Below are positions 40,497 to 49,109 of a stretch of DNA of 64,000 bases, in pieces. Below the pieces are notes generated by a model. It was given only the letters and a program-made list of their open reading frames with translations. It was not told the DNA's origin and ran no database searches. A program made the translations under genes and the position numbers. The first letter of the stretch is position 1. Each line of letters begins with the position of its first letter. Source of the DNA: Staphylococcus canis (GTDB lineage Bacteria > Bacillota > Bacilli > Staphylococcales > Staphylococcaceae); NCBI RefSeq assembly GCF_016238445.1, contig NZ_JABANU010000002.1, positions 1 through 64,000 of the forward strand, in the 5' to 3' direction.

Positions 40497-40525
40497 ATTA
40501 TAACATAGATTATAGTCATTCTAAT
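40497..40525 (-). promoter_or_regulatory. hemA promoter with a PerR-like box
   Basis: On the minus strand TATAAT (40502-40497) is preceded 16 bases upstream by TTAGAA. The 15-mer TTAGAATGACTATAA (40524-40510) overlaps that -35 region and matches the Per box TTATAATNATTATAA at 12 of 14 fixed positions. B. subtilis hemAXCDBL is PerR-controlled. The promoter is likely; operator use here is inferred. Confidence 0.5.
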
Positions 40526-40552
40526 TAAAACCGAACTATAAAATCACTTTTT

Positions 40553-41152
40553 TTACTCATTAATATCAATATATGTAGCAATGGCCTCCCATATATTTGA
40601 AGTTTTATTTTTATTTAATGCAGAATAGCTGATAATCTGATCACCTGGTTCTAAATCAAGTACTTCTTTAATCACTTTAATGTGCTTTTGTACTTTACCT
40701 TTTGAGATTTTATCTTCTTTCGTAGCAATAATTAAAGTAGGTATTTCATAATGCTTTAAAAAGTCATACATTAAAATATCATCTTCAGTAGGTGGGTGCC
40801 TCAAATCAATCAGCTGAATTACTAATTTTAAAGGTTTTCGAGTGGTAATATATGTTTCTATCATTTTACCAAAAGCTTCGCGCTGTTTTTTACTCACTTT
40901 CGCGTAACCGTATCCTGGAACGTCGACAAATATTAATTGATCATCAATATTAAAAAAGTTTAAAGTTTGAGTTTTACCAGGTTGTTGAGAAGTTCTTGCC
41001 ATATTTTTACGACCAATCATAGCATTGATAAATGTAGATTTTCCAACATTCGAACGACCACTTAAAGCTACTTCTGGTAAGCCTAAATCTGGGTACTGAT
41101 CCGGTTTCACTGCACTGATTAATATATCGACGTTGTTTGAATTGATTTGCAT
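40553..41152 (-). CDS. engB: Ribosome biogenesis GTPase EngB (YsxC/YihA), 199 aa
   Basis: EngB is an essential GTPase in 50S assembly. G1 is [15 protein letters not shown] (about 27-41), G2 QQPGKTQT, G3 DVPGYGYA and G4 TKEDK. Two ATG codons stand in tandem at 41155 and 41152; the second has the better distance (seven bases) from AGGAGG and gives the family N-terminus. It lies downstream of clpX beyond a terminator. Confidence 0.95.
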   Translation of the reverse strand: MQINSNNVDILISAVKPDQYPDLGLPEVALSGRSNVGKSTFINAMIGRKNMARTSQQPGKTQTLNFFNIDDQLIFVDVPGYGYAKVSKKQREAFGKMIETYITTRKPLKLVIQLIDLRHPPTEDDILMYDFLKHYEIPTLIIATKEDKISKGKVQKHIKVIKEVLDLEPGDQIISYSALNKNKTSNIWEAIATYIDINE

Positions 41153-41197
41153 CATTAGTCCTCCTATATCTAATAGGTATTTATCATATATAAATAA

Positions 41198-41244
41198 AAA
41201 AGTGAGGACGAAATCAGTTTTGATTTCGCACCCCCACTTTTAAA
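41198..41244 (-). terminator. Terminator between clpX and engB
   Basis: The stem AAAGTGAGGACGAAATCA / TGATTTCGCACCCCCACTTT has small internal mismatches; the minus strand continues with TTTTTTATTT. It follows the clpX stop by about 90 bases and precedes engB by about 45. Confidence 0.75.
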
Positions 41245-41335
41245 GTTACTGTTTTATAAATAAAATGACAAGCAATTATATCATTTAGATTTAATTTATC
41301 TCAATCACAGTAACTTATTTTCTTATCTTCACTAA

Positions 41336-42601
41336 CTATGCTGATGTTTTTTTATCATTTAATAGATTATCATCAGCATCATAAAGCTCAGGTTCAGTTT
41401 CGTTGATAATTGTGTCTTGAGTAATAACGACTTTCGCTACGTTATCACTTGATGGTATATCATACATAATATCAATCAGTGCTTCTTCAATGATAGAACG
41501 TAAACCACGTGCACCTGTCTTACGCTCAATTGCTTTTTCACTAATTGCAGCGAGCGCTTCTTCAGTGAATTCAAGTTCAACGTTATCAAGTTCTAACATT
41601 TTTGAATATTGTTTTACAAGCGCATTTTTAGGTTGAGTTAGAATATTTTTAAGTGCTGCAACATCTAATGTTTCAAGATTGGCAACAATAGGTACACGAC
41701 CAATAAACTCTGGAATAAGGCCATACGCTTGTAAGTCTTCAGGACGAATATGCTCTAGAATACTATCATCATCATAATTAGAAGCTTCACTGCTAGAAAA
41801 ACCAATAACTTTTTCTCCCAGGCGACGCTTAATTACTTCATTAATACCATCAAAGGCACCACCAAGAATGAACAGAATATTTGTTGTATCAATTTGAATG
41901 AATTCTTGGTTAGGATGTTTACGTCCGCCTTGAGGTGGCACACTTGCAGTAGTACCTTCTAAAATTTTAAGCAATGCTTGTTGAACACCTTCACCTGATA
42001 CATCACGTGTGATAGACGTGTTTTCAGATTTACGAGCAATTTTGTCAATTTCGTCTACGTAAATAATACCTTTTTCAGCTTTATCAACGTCAAAGTCTGC
42101 CGCTTGAATTAAGCGTAATAAGATATTTTCAACGTCTTCACCAACATAACCCGCTTCAGTTAAACTTGTCGCATCTGCAATTGCAAATGGAACGTTCAAT
42201 GTTTTGGCTAAAGTTTGAGCAAGTAACGTTTTACCGCTACCTGTTGGACCAATTAACGCGATATTACTTTTTTGAAGTTCGACATCTTCACCGTTTTTCG
42301 GTCCTAATTGTTGAACACGTTTATAGTGATTGTATACTGCTACGGCAAGTGACTTTTTAGCCTTTTCTTGACCAATCACATAATTATTAAGTTCGTCCAT
42401 AATTTCTTTTGGTGTAGGTAATTCTGCTAGTTCTTCTACTTCATTGTGGCCTAACTCTTCTTCAACAATCTCAGAACATAATTCGATACATTCATTACAG
42501 ATATAAACTCCACTACCTGCAACTAATTTTTTTACTTGATCTTGATCTTTACCACAAAAAGAACATTTTAAGTTTTCTTCATCATCATTAAATTTAAACA
42601 T
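41336..42601 (-). CDS. clpX: ATP-dependent Clp protease ATPase subunit ClpX, 421 aa
   Basis: ClpX unfolds substrates and feeds them to ClpP. The N-terminal zinc-binding domain has C13, C16, C35 and C38. Walker A is [12 protein letters not shown], Walker [12 protein letters not shown], pore loop GYVGEDVE, and the ClpP-docking IGF tripeptide is in [11 protein letters not shown]. The C-terminal small domain carries [10 protein letters not shown]. Length is standard; tig lies upstream, as in most bacteria. Confidence 0.97.
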   Translation of the reverse strand: MFKFNDDEENLKCSFCGKDQDQVKKLVAGSGVYICNECIELCSEIVEEELGHNEVEELAELPTPKEIMDELNNYVIGQEKAKKSLAVAVYNHYKRVQQLGPKNGEDVELQKSNIALIGPTGSGKTLLAQTLAKTLNVPFAIADATSLTEAGYVGEDVENILLRLIQAADFDVDKAEKGIIYVDEIDKIARKSENTSITRDVSGEGVQQALLKILEGTTASVPPQGGRKHPNQEFIQIDTTNILFILGGAFDGINEVIKRRLGEKVIGFSSSEASNYDDDSILEHIRPEDLQAYGLIPEFIGRVPIVANLETLDVAALKNILTQPKNALVKQYSKMLELDNVELEFTEEALAAISEKAIERKTGARGLRSIIEEALIDIMYDIPSSDNVAKVVITQDTIINETEPELYDADDNLLNDKKTSA

Positions 42602-42693
42602 TTAAATTTACACCCCTGTTCTTTTACGACTATACTAGAAAGCATTTTATTACGTATTGAACTATACTTTCAAGCTTTTTGCATAAAACAACA

Positions 42694-42725
42694 TTAGCAG
42701 ATACAACTTAAATTGTATCTGCTAA
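42694..42725 (-). terminator. Terminator of tig
   Basis: TTAGCAGATACAA (42694-42706) and TTGTATCTGCTAA (42713-42725) form a perfect 13-bp stem with a six-base loop, 29 bases after the tig stop. The trailing T-run is interrupted (TGTTGTTTTA). Confidence 0.7.
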
Positions 42726-42754
42726 CGATAATGGTGAGCTATAACAATCTTTTA

Positions 42755-44068
42755 TTACTCAGAATCTTTGTCTTGAGTTGGTTCATCAACAAGTTTAGCT
42801 TCGTTCACTAATAAGTCAATGACTTTTTTAATACGTACGTCGCTTTTAACAATGTCCGTATTACCTAAAGTGTTCTTGATGTCCTCAACTGAGATATTAA
42901 ATTGTTTACTCATTGTTTCTAATTCTTTATCGATATCTTCATCTGAAACTTCAATGTCTTCTTTTTCAGCAATAGCATTTAAAGTAAGATTTGTTTTTAC
43001 GCGTTGTTCAGCATCTTCAGCCATTTGTTTACGTAAATCATCTTCAGATTGACCAGAAATTTGATAATATGTTTCAAGATCTAAACCTTGTTGTTGAATA
43101 CGTTGTGCAAATTCTTGTAACATACGGTCAGTTTCTGTTGTAATCATTGCTTCTGGAATGTCAACTTTAGCATTGTCAGTCGCTTTAATAATCGCTTCTT
43201 CTTTTTGATCTTCGTCAGCTTCTTTTTGTTTTGCTTCTTCTAATTGTTTACGTAAATTAGCTTTAAACTCATCTACTGAGTTCGCGTCAGAATCAAGTTC
43301 ACTTGCTAATTCGTCGTCTAATTCTGGTACTTCTTTTACTTTGATTTCGTTAATTTTTGTTTTGAATGTCGCAGCTTTTCCAGCTAACTCTTCTGCGTGA
43401 TACTCTTCAGGGAATGTAACTTCAACGTCTTTTTCTTCTCCCACTTTTAAGCCTATAAGTTGTTCTTCAAATCCAGGAATAAACATACCTGAACCAATCT
43501 CTAAGTCGTAACCATCAGCTTGGCCACCTTCGAATTGTTCTCCATCAACATAACCATCAAAGTCTAAATTAACTGTATTACCTTCTTCAACTTGACCATC
43601 TTCTTTAACAACCATGTCTGCCATTGACTCAAGACGTTGTTCAACTGCTTCTTCAAGTTCTTCATCAGTTAACTCAGTTTCTTGCTTAGTGATTTCTAAA
43701 CCTTTATATTCACCAAGTTCAACTTCAGGTTCTACCGTAACTGTTGCATCAAATTTTAAGTCTTTTCCTTTTTCAATTTGAGTGACTTCGATTTCAGGTT
43801 GTGCAACTGGATTAATTCCAGTTTCTACTACCGCATCACTATAAGCTTGTGGTAATAAAATATCAACAGCATCTTGGTATAATGCTTCTACACCAAAACG
43901 TTGTTCAAAAATCACACGAGGTACTTTTCCTTTACGGAATCCTGGTACATTAATAGATTTTACAACTTTTTTAAAAGCTTTGTCTAAAGCTTTATCTACT
44001 TCTTCTGCAGGAACAGTAACTTGTAATAATCCTTCGTTACCTTCCTTTTTTTCCCATGTTGCTGTCAT
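42755..44068 (-). CDS. tig: Trigger factor, 437 aa
   Basis: Trigger factor is the ribosome-bound chaperone and peptidyl-prolyl isomerase. The ribosome-binding tail contains the signature GFRKGKVPR (about 41-49). The FKBP-type PPIase domain covers about 160-240 ([36 protein letters not shown]). The long helical C-terminal chaperone arms are very acidic. Length is typical for staphylococci. Confidence 0.97.
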   Translation of the reverse strand: MTATWEKKEGNEGLLQVTVPAEEVDKALDKAFKKVVKSINVPGFRKGKVPRVIFEQRFGVEALYQDAVDILLPQAYSDAVVETGINPVAQPEIEVTQIEKGKDLKFDATVTVEPEVELGEYKGLEITKQETELTDEELEEAVEQRLESMADMVVKEDGQVEEGNTVNLDFDGYVDGEQFEGGQADGYDLEIGSGMFIPGFEEQLIGLKVGEEKDVEVTFPEEYHAEELAGKAATFKTKINEIKVKEVPELDDELASELDSDANSVDEFKANLRKQLEEAKQKEADEDQKEEAIIKATDNAKVDIPEAMITTETDRMLQEFAQRIQQQGLDLETYYQISGQSEDDLRKQMAEDAEQRVKTNLTLNAIAEKEDIEVSDEDIDKELETMSKQFNISVEDIKNTLGNTDIVKSDVRIKKVIDLLVNEAKLVDEPTQDKDSE

Positions 44069-44154
44069 GTATTAAAACCTCCATGAATAATCATTTTTAA
44101 AATTTTTCAACTTCTTTATTATAACACAGGTTCATAGTGATTTAAACATGAACA

Positions 44155-45081
44155 CTATGTATTTAATGATTTTATAAGTTTTAGTAACTTGTTTATATTT
44201 GAATTTGTATTATCGTTTTCTTGTCCAATTAAATGCATAAAATATTGATTATAAGCATGAATCCATTCTTCTTGGTTACCATAGCGATAAATATCTAATG
44301 GATATAACGCAATATTATGATTATTTAAGTGTACATATGCCTCTTGAACTAATGAAGGCGCATTCCCTTCTAACAATTCAATTACTTTTGGCATAACTAA
44401 ATGCTTAAAATCACTTTTTTCAATTCCTGGTAATTGACTAGGTATGATTTGATAATCATCATCAAATTTTGAAAGTGTTATAGAGTGATTGTAGCGACCA
44501 AGCCTTAAATATTCAAGCATCACACTTTGTGTAACTGCGACATACTGATGTGTCTCTAATAAATACTTTATACTTTCAACAAATTGAAACGCATGATCAT
44601 CTATTAAAGCAAGTATTAATTTGGTTTGTTCAGGTGTCGTTAGTGAATTGAACTTTTGTAATTGGTATGCCATAAAATCTACACGTTCATGGAGCTTTGA
44701 AAGCGCTTGGTCTTTTAAAGGTAAAAGAATTAAACGTGTTTGATGTTCTGATACTTCGTCAATAACTTGATCGATGACATTGATAACATCATGATATTGT
44801 TCAAGCTTTAGTAAACTTTTAATATAAAATACCATAAAAGTATCATAAGGCTGATAACCTAGAGACATTAGAATATTTGTTTCTTCTCTTAATTCTAAAT
44901 AAGCTTCGAGTTTCCATAAAACTTCACATTTTACAAGCGCAATCTCATTGTTAAGTTCAAAATAAGACTCATATTCATTAATATATTGATAAGCCTTTTC
45001 AAATGCTTGTGATTCAACACTTTCGTTGATATTTTCATTCAGCTGTTTTTTTAATTTCGGAAACGGAATAACTTCGGACAT
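44155..45081 (-). CDS. TPR-like helical repeat protein, 308 aa
   Basis: The sequence is all-helical with repeating A/B helix pairs typical of a degenerate TPR array, for example FEKAYQYINEYESYFELNNE, ALVKCEVLWKLEAYLELREE and FYIKSLLKLEQYHDVINVID in the first 130 residues. No signal peptide, no membrane segment and no catalytic motif are seen, so it is probably a cytosolic scaffold. It follows the NUDIX gene by nine bases. I cannot assign a role. Confidence 0.75.
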   Translation of the reverse strand: MSEVIPFPKLKKQLNENINESVESQAFEKAYQYINEYESYFELNNEIALVKCEVLWKLEAYLELREETNILMSLGYQPYDTFMVFYIKSLLKLEQYHDVINVIDQVIDEVSEHQTRLILLPLKDQALSKLHERVDFMAYQLQKFNSLTTPEQTKLILALIDDHAFQFVESIKYLLETHQYVAVTQSVMLEYLRLGRYNHSITLSKFDDDYQIIPSQLPGIEKSDFKHLVMPKVIELLEGNAPSLVQEAYVHLNNHNIALYPLDIYRYGNQEEWIHAYNQYFMHLIGQENDNTNSNINKLLKLIKSLNT

Positions 45082-45090
45082 TTAAACCAC

Positions 45091-45693
45091 CTATTTTAAA
45101 TTTTTTAATATAAGTGCACTCCATGATTCAAATGTATCAAACTGATTTATTTCGTCAATAGACTGCCATTTAATTTTTAAAGTATCCGTCTCTTTCACAT
45201 CAACTTCTTCTTGATTGACTTTGACTTTATAAACTACACCCATATGCACTCGTCCAACTTCATTATTGTCATCGTTAATAAAGCCGATATGATCTAATTG
45301 TTGAGGGTGAATGCCAATTTCTTCATTAAGTTCACGGCCTGCATTTTCTCTAACAATTACTTCAATCGATTCGGCGCCTTCAACATCATTCATGTGACCA
45401 CCAACACCAATGGATTGTTGACCATGTAGTCGTGCTTCACCACCACCTGTTAAACGTTCATATACTAATAGTTCTCCTTTTTCATTCTCAATTAAAGTAT
45501 AAGTAATCAATTGTTTAAATGAAGGATCTTCCTCCATATCTCCTCTTCGTTTCACTTCGAAGGCCTTAAGATGATTATAAATTGCTTCGCCCCTCTTATC
45601 CTTATGTGAAATAAACCCATTAAACGCTAACTCTTCGTGATTAAATAGCTTTTCCCTAGGAACAACTATGATTTGTTCATCAAATTTAGACAT
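45091..45693 (-). CDS. NUDIX hydrolase family protein, 200 aa
   Basis: A complete Nudix box is present in GGHMNDVEGAESIEVIVREN followed by AGRELNEEIG, matching GX5EX7REUXEEXGU (about 107-130), so a metal-dependent diphosphate hydrolase is expected. The N-terminal 70 residues (VVPREKLF, GFISHKDKRGEAIYNH) are of the phosphoesterase-like type found with Staphylococcus and Bacillus homologues. The substrate cannot be inferred. It is followed closely by the TPR-like gene. Confidence 0.85.
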   Translation of the reverse strand: MSKFDEQIIVVPREKLFNHEELAFNGFISHKDKRGEAIYNHLKAFEVKRRGDMEEDPSFKQLITYTLIENEKGELLVYERLTGGGEARLHGQQSIGVGGHMNDVEGAESIEVIVRENAGRELNEEIGIHPQQLDHIGFINDDNNEVGRVHMGVVYKVKVNQEEVDVKETDTLKIKWQSIDEINQFDTFESWSALILKNLK

Positions 45694-45769
45694 GTCATTT
45701 GGCTCCTTTAAATGTTTTTATCATCATAACAAAATTTTAAAAATCAGGTAAAGTAATTATAATATGTAA

Positions 45770-45803
45770 AAAAGAGTTGGAATCGTCTAACATTCCAACT
45801 CTT
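45770..45803 (-). terminator. Terminator of infC-rpmI-rplT
   Basis: AAGAGTTGGAAT and ATTCCAACTCTT pair around an eight-base loop; the minus strand continues TTTTTACAT. It starts 13 bases after the rplT stop. Confidence 0.9.
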
Positions 45804-45815
45804 AATGATTATTGA

Positions 45816-46172
45816 TTATTTTAAAGCATCTTTAGCTTTATTTACTAATTCAGCAAAAGCTTTTTCGTCAGAAATAGCGATTTCTGATAACATTTTACGG
45901 TTAATATCAATTCCAGCTTGTTTTAAACCATTCATTAAACGAGAATAGCTCATATCATGCTGACGTGCGGCTGCATTAATACGTGTAATCCATAATTTAC
46001 GGAAATCACGTTTTCTTTGACGACGGTCACGGAATGCATATTGACCTGATTTCATAACTTGTTGTTTTGCTACTTTATATAAAGTACTTTTTGAACCAAA
46101 GTAACCTTTAGCTAATTTGATTGTCTTTTTACGACGCGCTCTTGTTACTGTTCCACCTTTAACACGTGGCAT
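45816..46172 (-). CDS. rplT: 50S ribosomal protein L20, 118 aa
   Basis: L20 is an early 50S assembly protein and, in low-GC Gram-positives, represses its own operon by binding the leader. [20 protein letters not shown], the arginine-rich [20 protein letters not shown] and [20 protein letters not shown] are diagnostic. Last gene of infC-rpmI-rplT. Confidence 0.98.
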   Translation of the reverse strand: MPRVKGGTVTRARRKKTIKLAKGYFGSKSTLYKVAKQQVMKSGQYAFRDRRQRKRDFRKLWITRINAAARQHDMSYSRLMNGLKQAGIDINRKMLSEIAISDEKAFAELVNKAKDALK

Positions 46173-46225
46173 AGTAAATTCCTCCTTTTATCTCTTCGGT
46201 ATCTTTCATACCCTACACTAATTTA

Positions 46226-46426
46226 TTATTTTACGTATGTTAATAATTGACGTACACGTTTTTCATCACTTTTAGAAACAAGTGTTGCTTTACGTAATTG
46301 ACGTTTTTGTTTTGTAGATTTATTCGCGAATAAGTGAGAAGTGTATGCTCTAGAACGTTTTAATTTACCTGATCCAGTTCTTTTAACACGTTTCGCTGCT
46401 CCGCGGTGAGTTTTCATTTTAGGCAT
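46226..46426 (-). CDS. rpmI: 50S ribosomal protein L35, 66 aa
   Basis: [20 protein letters not shown] and the basic central region ([20 protein letters not shown]) identify L35. Length is standard. It lies 22 bases after infC and 53 before rplT. Confidence 0.97.
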   Translation of the reverse strand: MPKMKTHRGAAKRVKRTGSGKLKRSRAYTSHLFANKSTKQKRQLRKATLVSKSDEKRVRQLLTYVK

Positions 46427-46448
46427 TGTAATTTCCTCCTATAATCTT

Positions 46449-46967
46449 TTATTTTTCATTAATTGGGGCTAACATAAGGAACATTTGACGACCTTCCATT
46501 TTAGGTTTTTGCTCGATAGTTGCAAGGTCTTTACATTCTTCAGCAAATTTTTCTAAAACACGTTGTCCAATTTCTTTATGAGTGATTGCACGCCCTCTGA
46601 AACGAATTGAAACTTTAACTTTATCACCTTTAGATAAGAACTTACGTCCGTTTTTCAACTTAGTATTGAAGTCATGTTCTTCAATTGTTGGACTTAGACG
46701 AATTTCTTTCACATTGATGACTTTTTGTTTCTTCTTCATTTCTTTTTCTTTTTTCTGTTGTTCGTATTTATATTTACCATAATCCATAATACGTGCAACA
46801 GGCGGCTTAGCATTTGGAGCAACAATTACAACGTCTAAACCAATTCGGTCTGCCATCTCCAATGCTTCTCTTTTTGACTTAACACCGATTTGGTCACCAT
46901 TTTGACCAATAAGACGTAATTCTTTTGCACGAATTTTTTCATTTACTTGCGTTTGATCCTTAGCTAT
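46449..46967 (-). CDS. infC: Translation initiation factor IF-3, 172 aa, with an AUA start
   Basis: IF-3 controls start-codon selection and subunit dissociation. The N-domain ([20 protein letters not shown]), the lysine-rich linker [13 protein letters not shown] and the C-domain ([17 protein letters not shown]) are complete. No ATG, GTG or TTG lies at a normal distance from the strong GGAGG. The codon eight bases after it is ATA (46967-46965), giving (M)[10 protein letters not shown], in line with B. subtilis infC, which starts with AUU. A GTG at 46976 overlaps the ribosome-binding site. A longer frame to 47027 runs into the leader terminator. Rare start codons let IF-3 repress its own translation. 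Confidence 0.9.
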   Translation of the reverse strand: MAKDQTQVNEKIRAKELRLIGQNGDQIGVKSKREALEMADRIGLDVVIVAPNAKPPVARIMDYGKYKYEQQKKEKEMKKKQKVINVKEIRLSPTIEEHDFNTKLKNGRKFLSKGDKVKVSIRFRGRAITHKEIGQRVLEKFAEECKDLATIEQKPKMEGRQMFLMLAPINEK

Positions 46968-46979
46968 GGTTGACACCTC

Positions 46980-47152
46980 CAAAAAATTTACGAATGGTCC
47001 AAGCACGAAAAAAAGCGAGGGATACATCCCCCGCTTCTAACGTCAACATGAACTAATATCACACATGTTTCATCGTTAACCTGCCAACAGCTTTATGCGT
47101 CGCTACAGGTGAGAAGCGGGAAGCTTCTACTTGGTCCGTTTCGTATTCAACA
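46980..47152 (-). promoter_or_regulatory. L20-type leader of infC-rpmI-rplT
   Basis: About 170 bases of structured leader precede infC and end in a terminator hairpin (47037-47008: AGAAGCGGGGGATG TATCCCTCGCTT, then TTTTTTT). Further hairpins occur upstream, including GAAGCTTCCCGCTTC. In B. subtilis L20 binds such a leader, which mimics its 23S rRNA site, and favours the terminator. Assignment rests on position and the terminator. Confidence 0.8.
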
Positions 47153-47158
47153 TGTAAC

Positions 47159-47187
47159 ACTATAGCAACATTTTAATGCTTAGTCAA
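47159..47187 (-). promoter_or_regulatory. Promoter of infC-rpmI-rplT
   Basis: TTGACT (47187-47182), 17 bases, TATAGT (47164-47159) on the minus strand, near consensus. The -35 box lies within the last codons of lysP. Confidence 0.8.
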
Positions 47188-48684
47188 GTCTTTTTGAAAA
47201 TTTCTTTCATCCATTGAAACATCCTGACTCAAATTCACTTGTTCTAACGGTATTTTCTTCGTTTTGTATCTTAATTTATGATAAAAGAAGAAAATTAAAA
47301 ATACCGGAATACCCATATATGTGATTAAAAAGCGATTCAGATCAAAATCACCACTTTGAATTAAATCCACATCTTGACCAATGATTACAATAACACATAA
47401 AACAAATGCTAAAATTGGCCCAAAAGGAAATAATTTAGCTTGATATTTAAGTTTATTCACATCATAATTCTGAGCGTTAAATGCTTTTCTAAATCGATAA
47501 TGGCTTATCGCAATACCGAGCCATGCGATAAATCCTGTTAAACCACTGGCAGCCACTATGTACTCATAAGCATTACCACTTAAATGTTGAACAATGAAAA
47601 TCAAAATAACAATCAATGCTGTTGAGAACATTGAAATAAGAGGTGTCCCTTTATGATTTGTCTTACCGAACACTTTAGCAGCTAAACCATCTTTACTCAT
47701 TGAATACAGCATTCTCGTACTTGCATACATCCCTGAGTTTCCTGCAGAAAGTACTGAAGTTAAAATAACTGCATTCATAAAAGATGCTGCAAATGCGAGA
47801 CCAGCATTTTTAAACACAAGTGTAAATGGAGATGTTGCAATATCATCTCCTCCACCCATTAAGGCAGGATGATTATAAGGAATTAACATTCCGATAATAA
47901 ATATTGCAAAAATATAAAATAATAGAATACGCCAAAACACTTGTTTAATCGCTTTAGGTACTGCACGCTCAGGATTTTCAGACTCTCCAGCTGTAATACC
48001 AACTAGCTCCGTACCTTGGAAAGAGAATCCTGCAATTAAAAATACGCCAAAGATAACTAAGAGGTTGCCCCCTAATCCATCACCAAGTAAAGGTGCATCA
48101 CCTTTGGTAAATACATCAAAACCAACTGCACTGCCACCCATAATACCAAATATTGTAAGTATACCTACTATAATAAAAACAATTACAGTTGCTACTTTAA
48201 TGAATGCAAACCAATATTCACTTTCACCATAAACTTGGACTGATAGAGCATTCAAACCAAATATGATAAGCATGAACACACAACTCCACGCCCATGCTGG
48301 TAAGAATTGAAGCGGTTGCCAATATTGAATGACTTGTGCCGCGATTGTCACGTCAGCTGCAACAGTAATGACCCAGTTAAACCAGTAATTCCATCCTAGT
48401 GCAAAACCAAGTGAGGGATCAACAAATCTTGTTGCATATGTACTAAACGACCCGGAAACTGGTAAGTAAGTAGCCATCTCACCTAGGGATGTCATTAAGA
48501 AAAACACCATAATGCCAATAATGGCATATCCTAATAAAGCTCCTAATGGTCCTGCATCATGAATTGCACCGCCAGACGTCATAAATAGACCTGTACCAAT
48601 AGCTCCCCCAATGGCAATCATCGAAATGTGCCGGTCTTTTAAGTGACGTTGAACCGTATTTTGTTCTTTTACATCGTTACTCAT
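47173..48684 (-). CDS. lysP: Lysine-specific amino acid permease LysP, 503 aa
   Basis: This proton-coupled permease of the amino acid-polyamine-organocation superfamily has about 12 TM segments. The family's first-helix motif IAIGGAIGTGLFMTSGG (about 22-38) is intact, followed by SLGEMATYLPVSGSF and GWNYWFNW. The lysine riboswitch upstream fixes the substrate better than the protein alone. The C-terminus is a hydrophilic tail of about 30 residues. Confidence 0.93.
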   Translation of the reverse strand: MSNDVKEQNTVQRHLKDRHISMIAIGGAIGTGLFMTSGGAIHDAGPLGALLGYAIIGIMVFFLMTSLGEMATYLPVSGSFSTYATRFVDPSLGFALGWNYWFNWVITVAADVTIAAQVIQYWQPLQFLPAWAWSCVFMLIIFGLNALSVQVYGESEYWFAFIKVATVIVFIIVGILTIFGIMGGSAVGFDVFTKGDAPLLGDGLGGNLLVIFGVFLIAGFSFQGTELVGITAGESENPERAVPKAIKQVFWRILLFYIFAIFIIGMLIPYNHPALMGGGDDIATSPFTLVFKNAGLAFAASFMNAVILTSVLSAGNSGMYASTRMLYSMSKDGLAAKVFGKTNHKGTPLISMFSTALIVILIFIVQHLSGNAYEYIVAASGLTGFIAWLGIAISHYRFRKAFNAQNYDVNKLKYQAKLFPFGPILAFVLCVIVIIGQDVDLIQSGDFDLNRFLITYMGIPVFLIFFFYHKLRYKTKKIPLEQVNLSQDVSMDERNFQKDLTKH

Positions 48685-48845
48685 AATTTAATCCTTTCCT
48701 TTACTTAGAGGTAGTGTGGAACTTCAATAGCAACATTTATAAAGTAACCACCACAATATTTTGCTCAATCAAAATCTTGATGTATTCTCTTTATTTCAGA
48801 TTTATCGTTCATTCAACTATTAAAAGTATTTTTCTTTTTAAAGTC

Positions 48846-49035
48846 AAAAGGGTTGCACCTTGATGATGCAACCCTTTTAGTGAATGAATAGTAGCGCATC
48901 ACATCTGTGACAGTCTAGTTTCTATTCGATAACTAGCCCAACTTCAAAAGTTGATAGCCTTTTAAAGTTTCGGCATTGGCACCTTTTACTTGTTCAACAT
49001 ACGTACTATCAATACTTCTGACAAGTGACTTATTG
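48846..49035 (-). promoter_or_regulatory. Lysine riboswitch (L-box) upstream of lysP
   Basis: On the minus strand, P1 strands ATAGTACG and CGCTACTAT enclose the L-box elements GGTGCCAATGCCGAAAC, AAGTTGGGCTAG and ACTGTCAC in the right order. The element ends in a terminator, AAAGGGTTGCA / TGCAACCCTTT followed by T-rich sequence (48878-48846). Lysine binding would favour termination and shut off uptake. The start is approximate. Confidence 0.88.
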
Positions 49036-49109
49036 ACAATGCATCCTCTAACTAAATCTTATTAATATTTTAATTCCAACTATACACTATATCGCTACCT
49101 GTAGCAAGG

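Noticed and set aside
46968-47027. N-terminal extension of infC by 20 codons
   Set aside because: It runs through GGAGG and towards the leader terminator and has no family counterpart.
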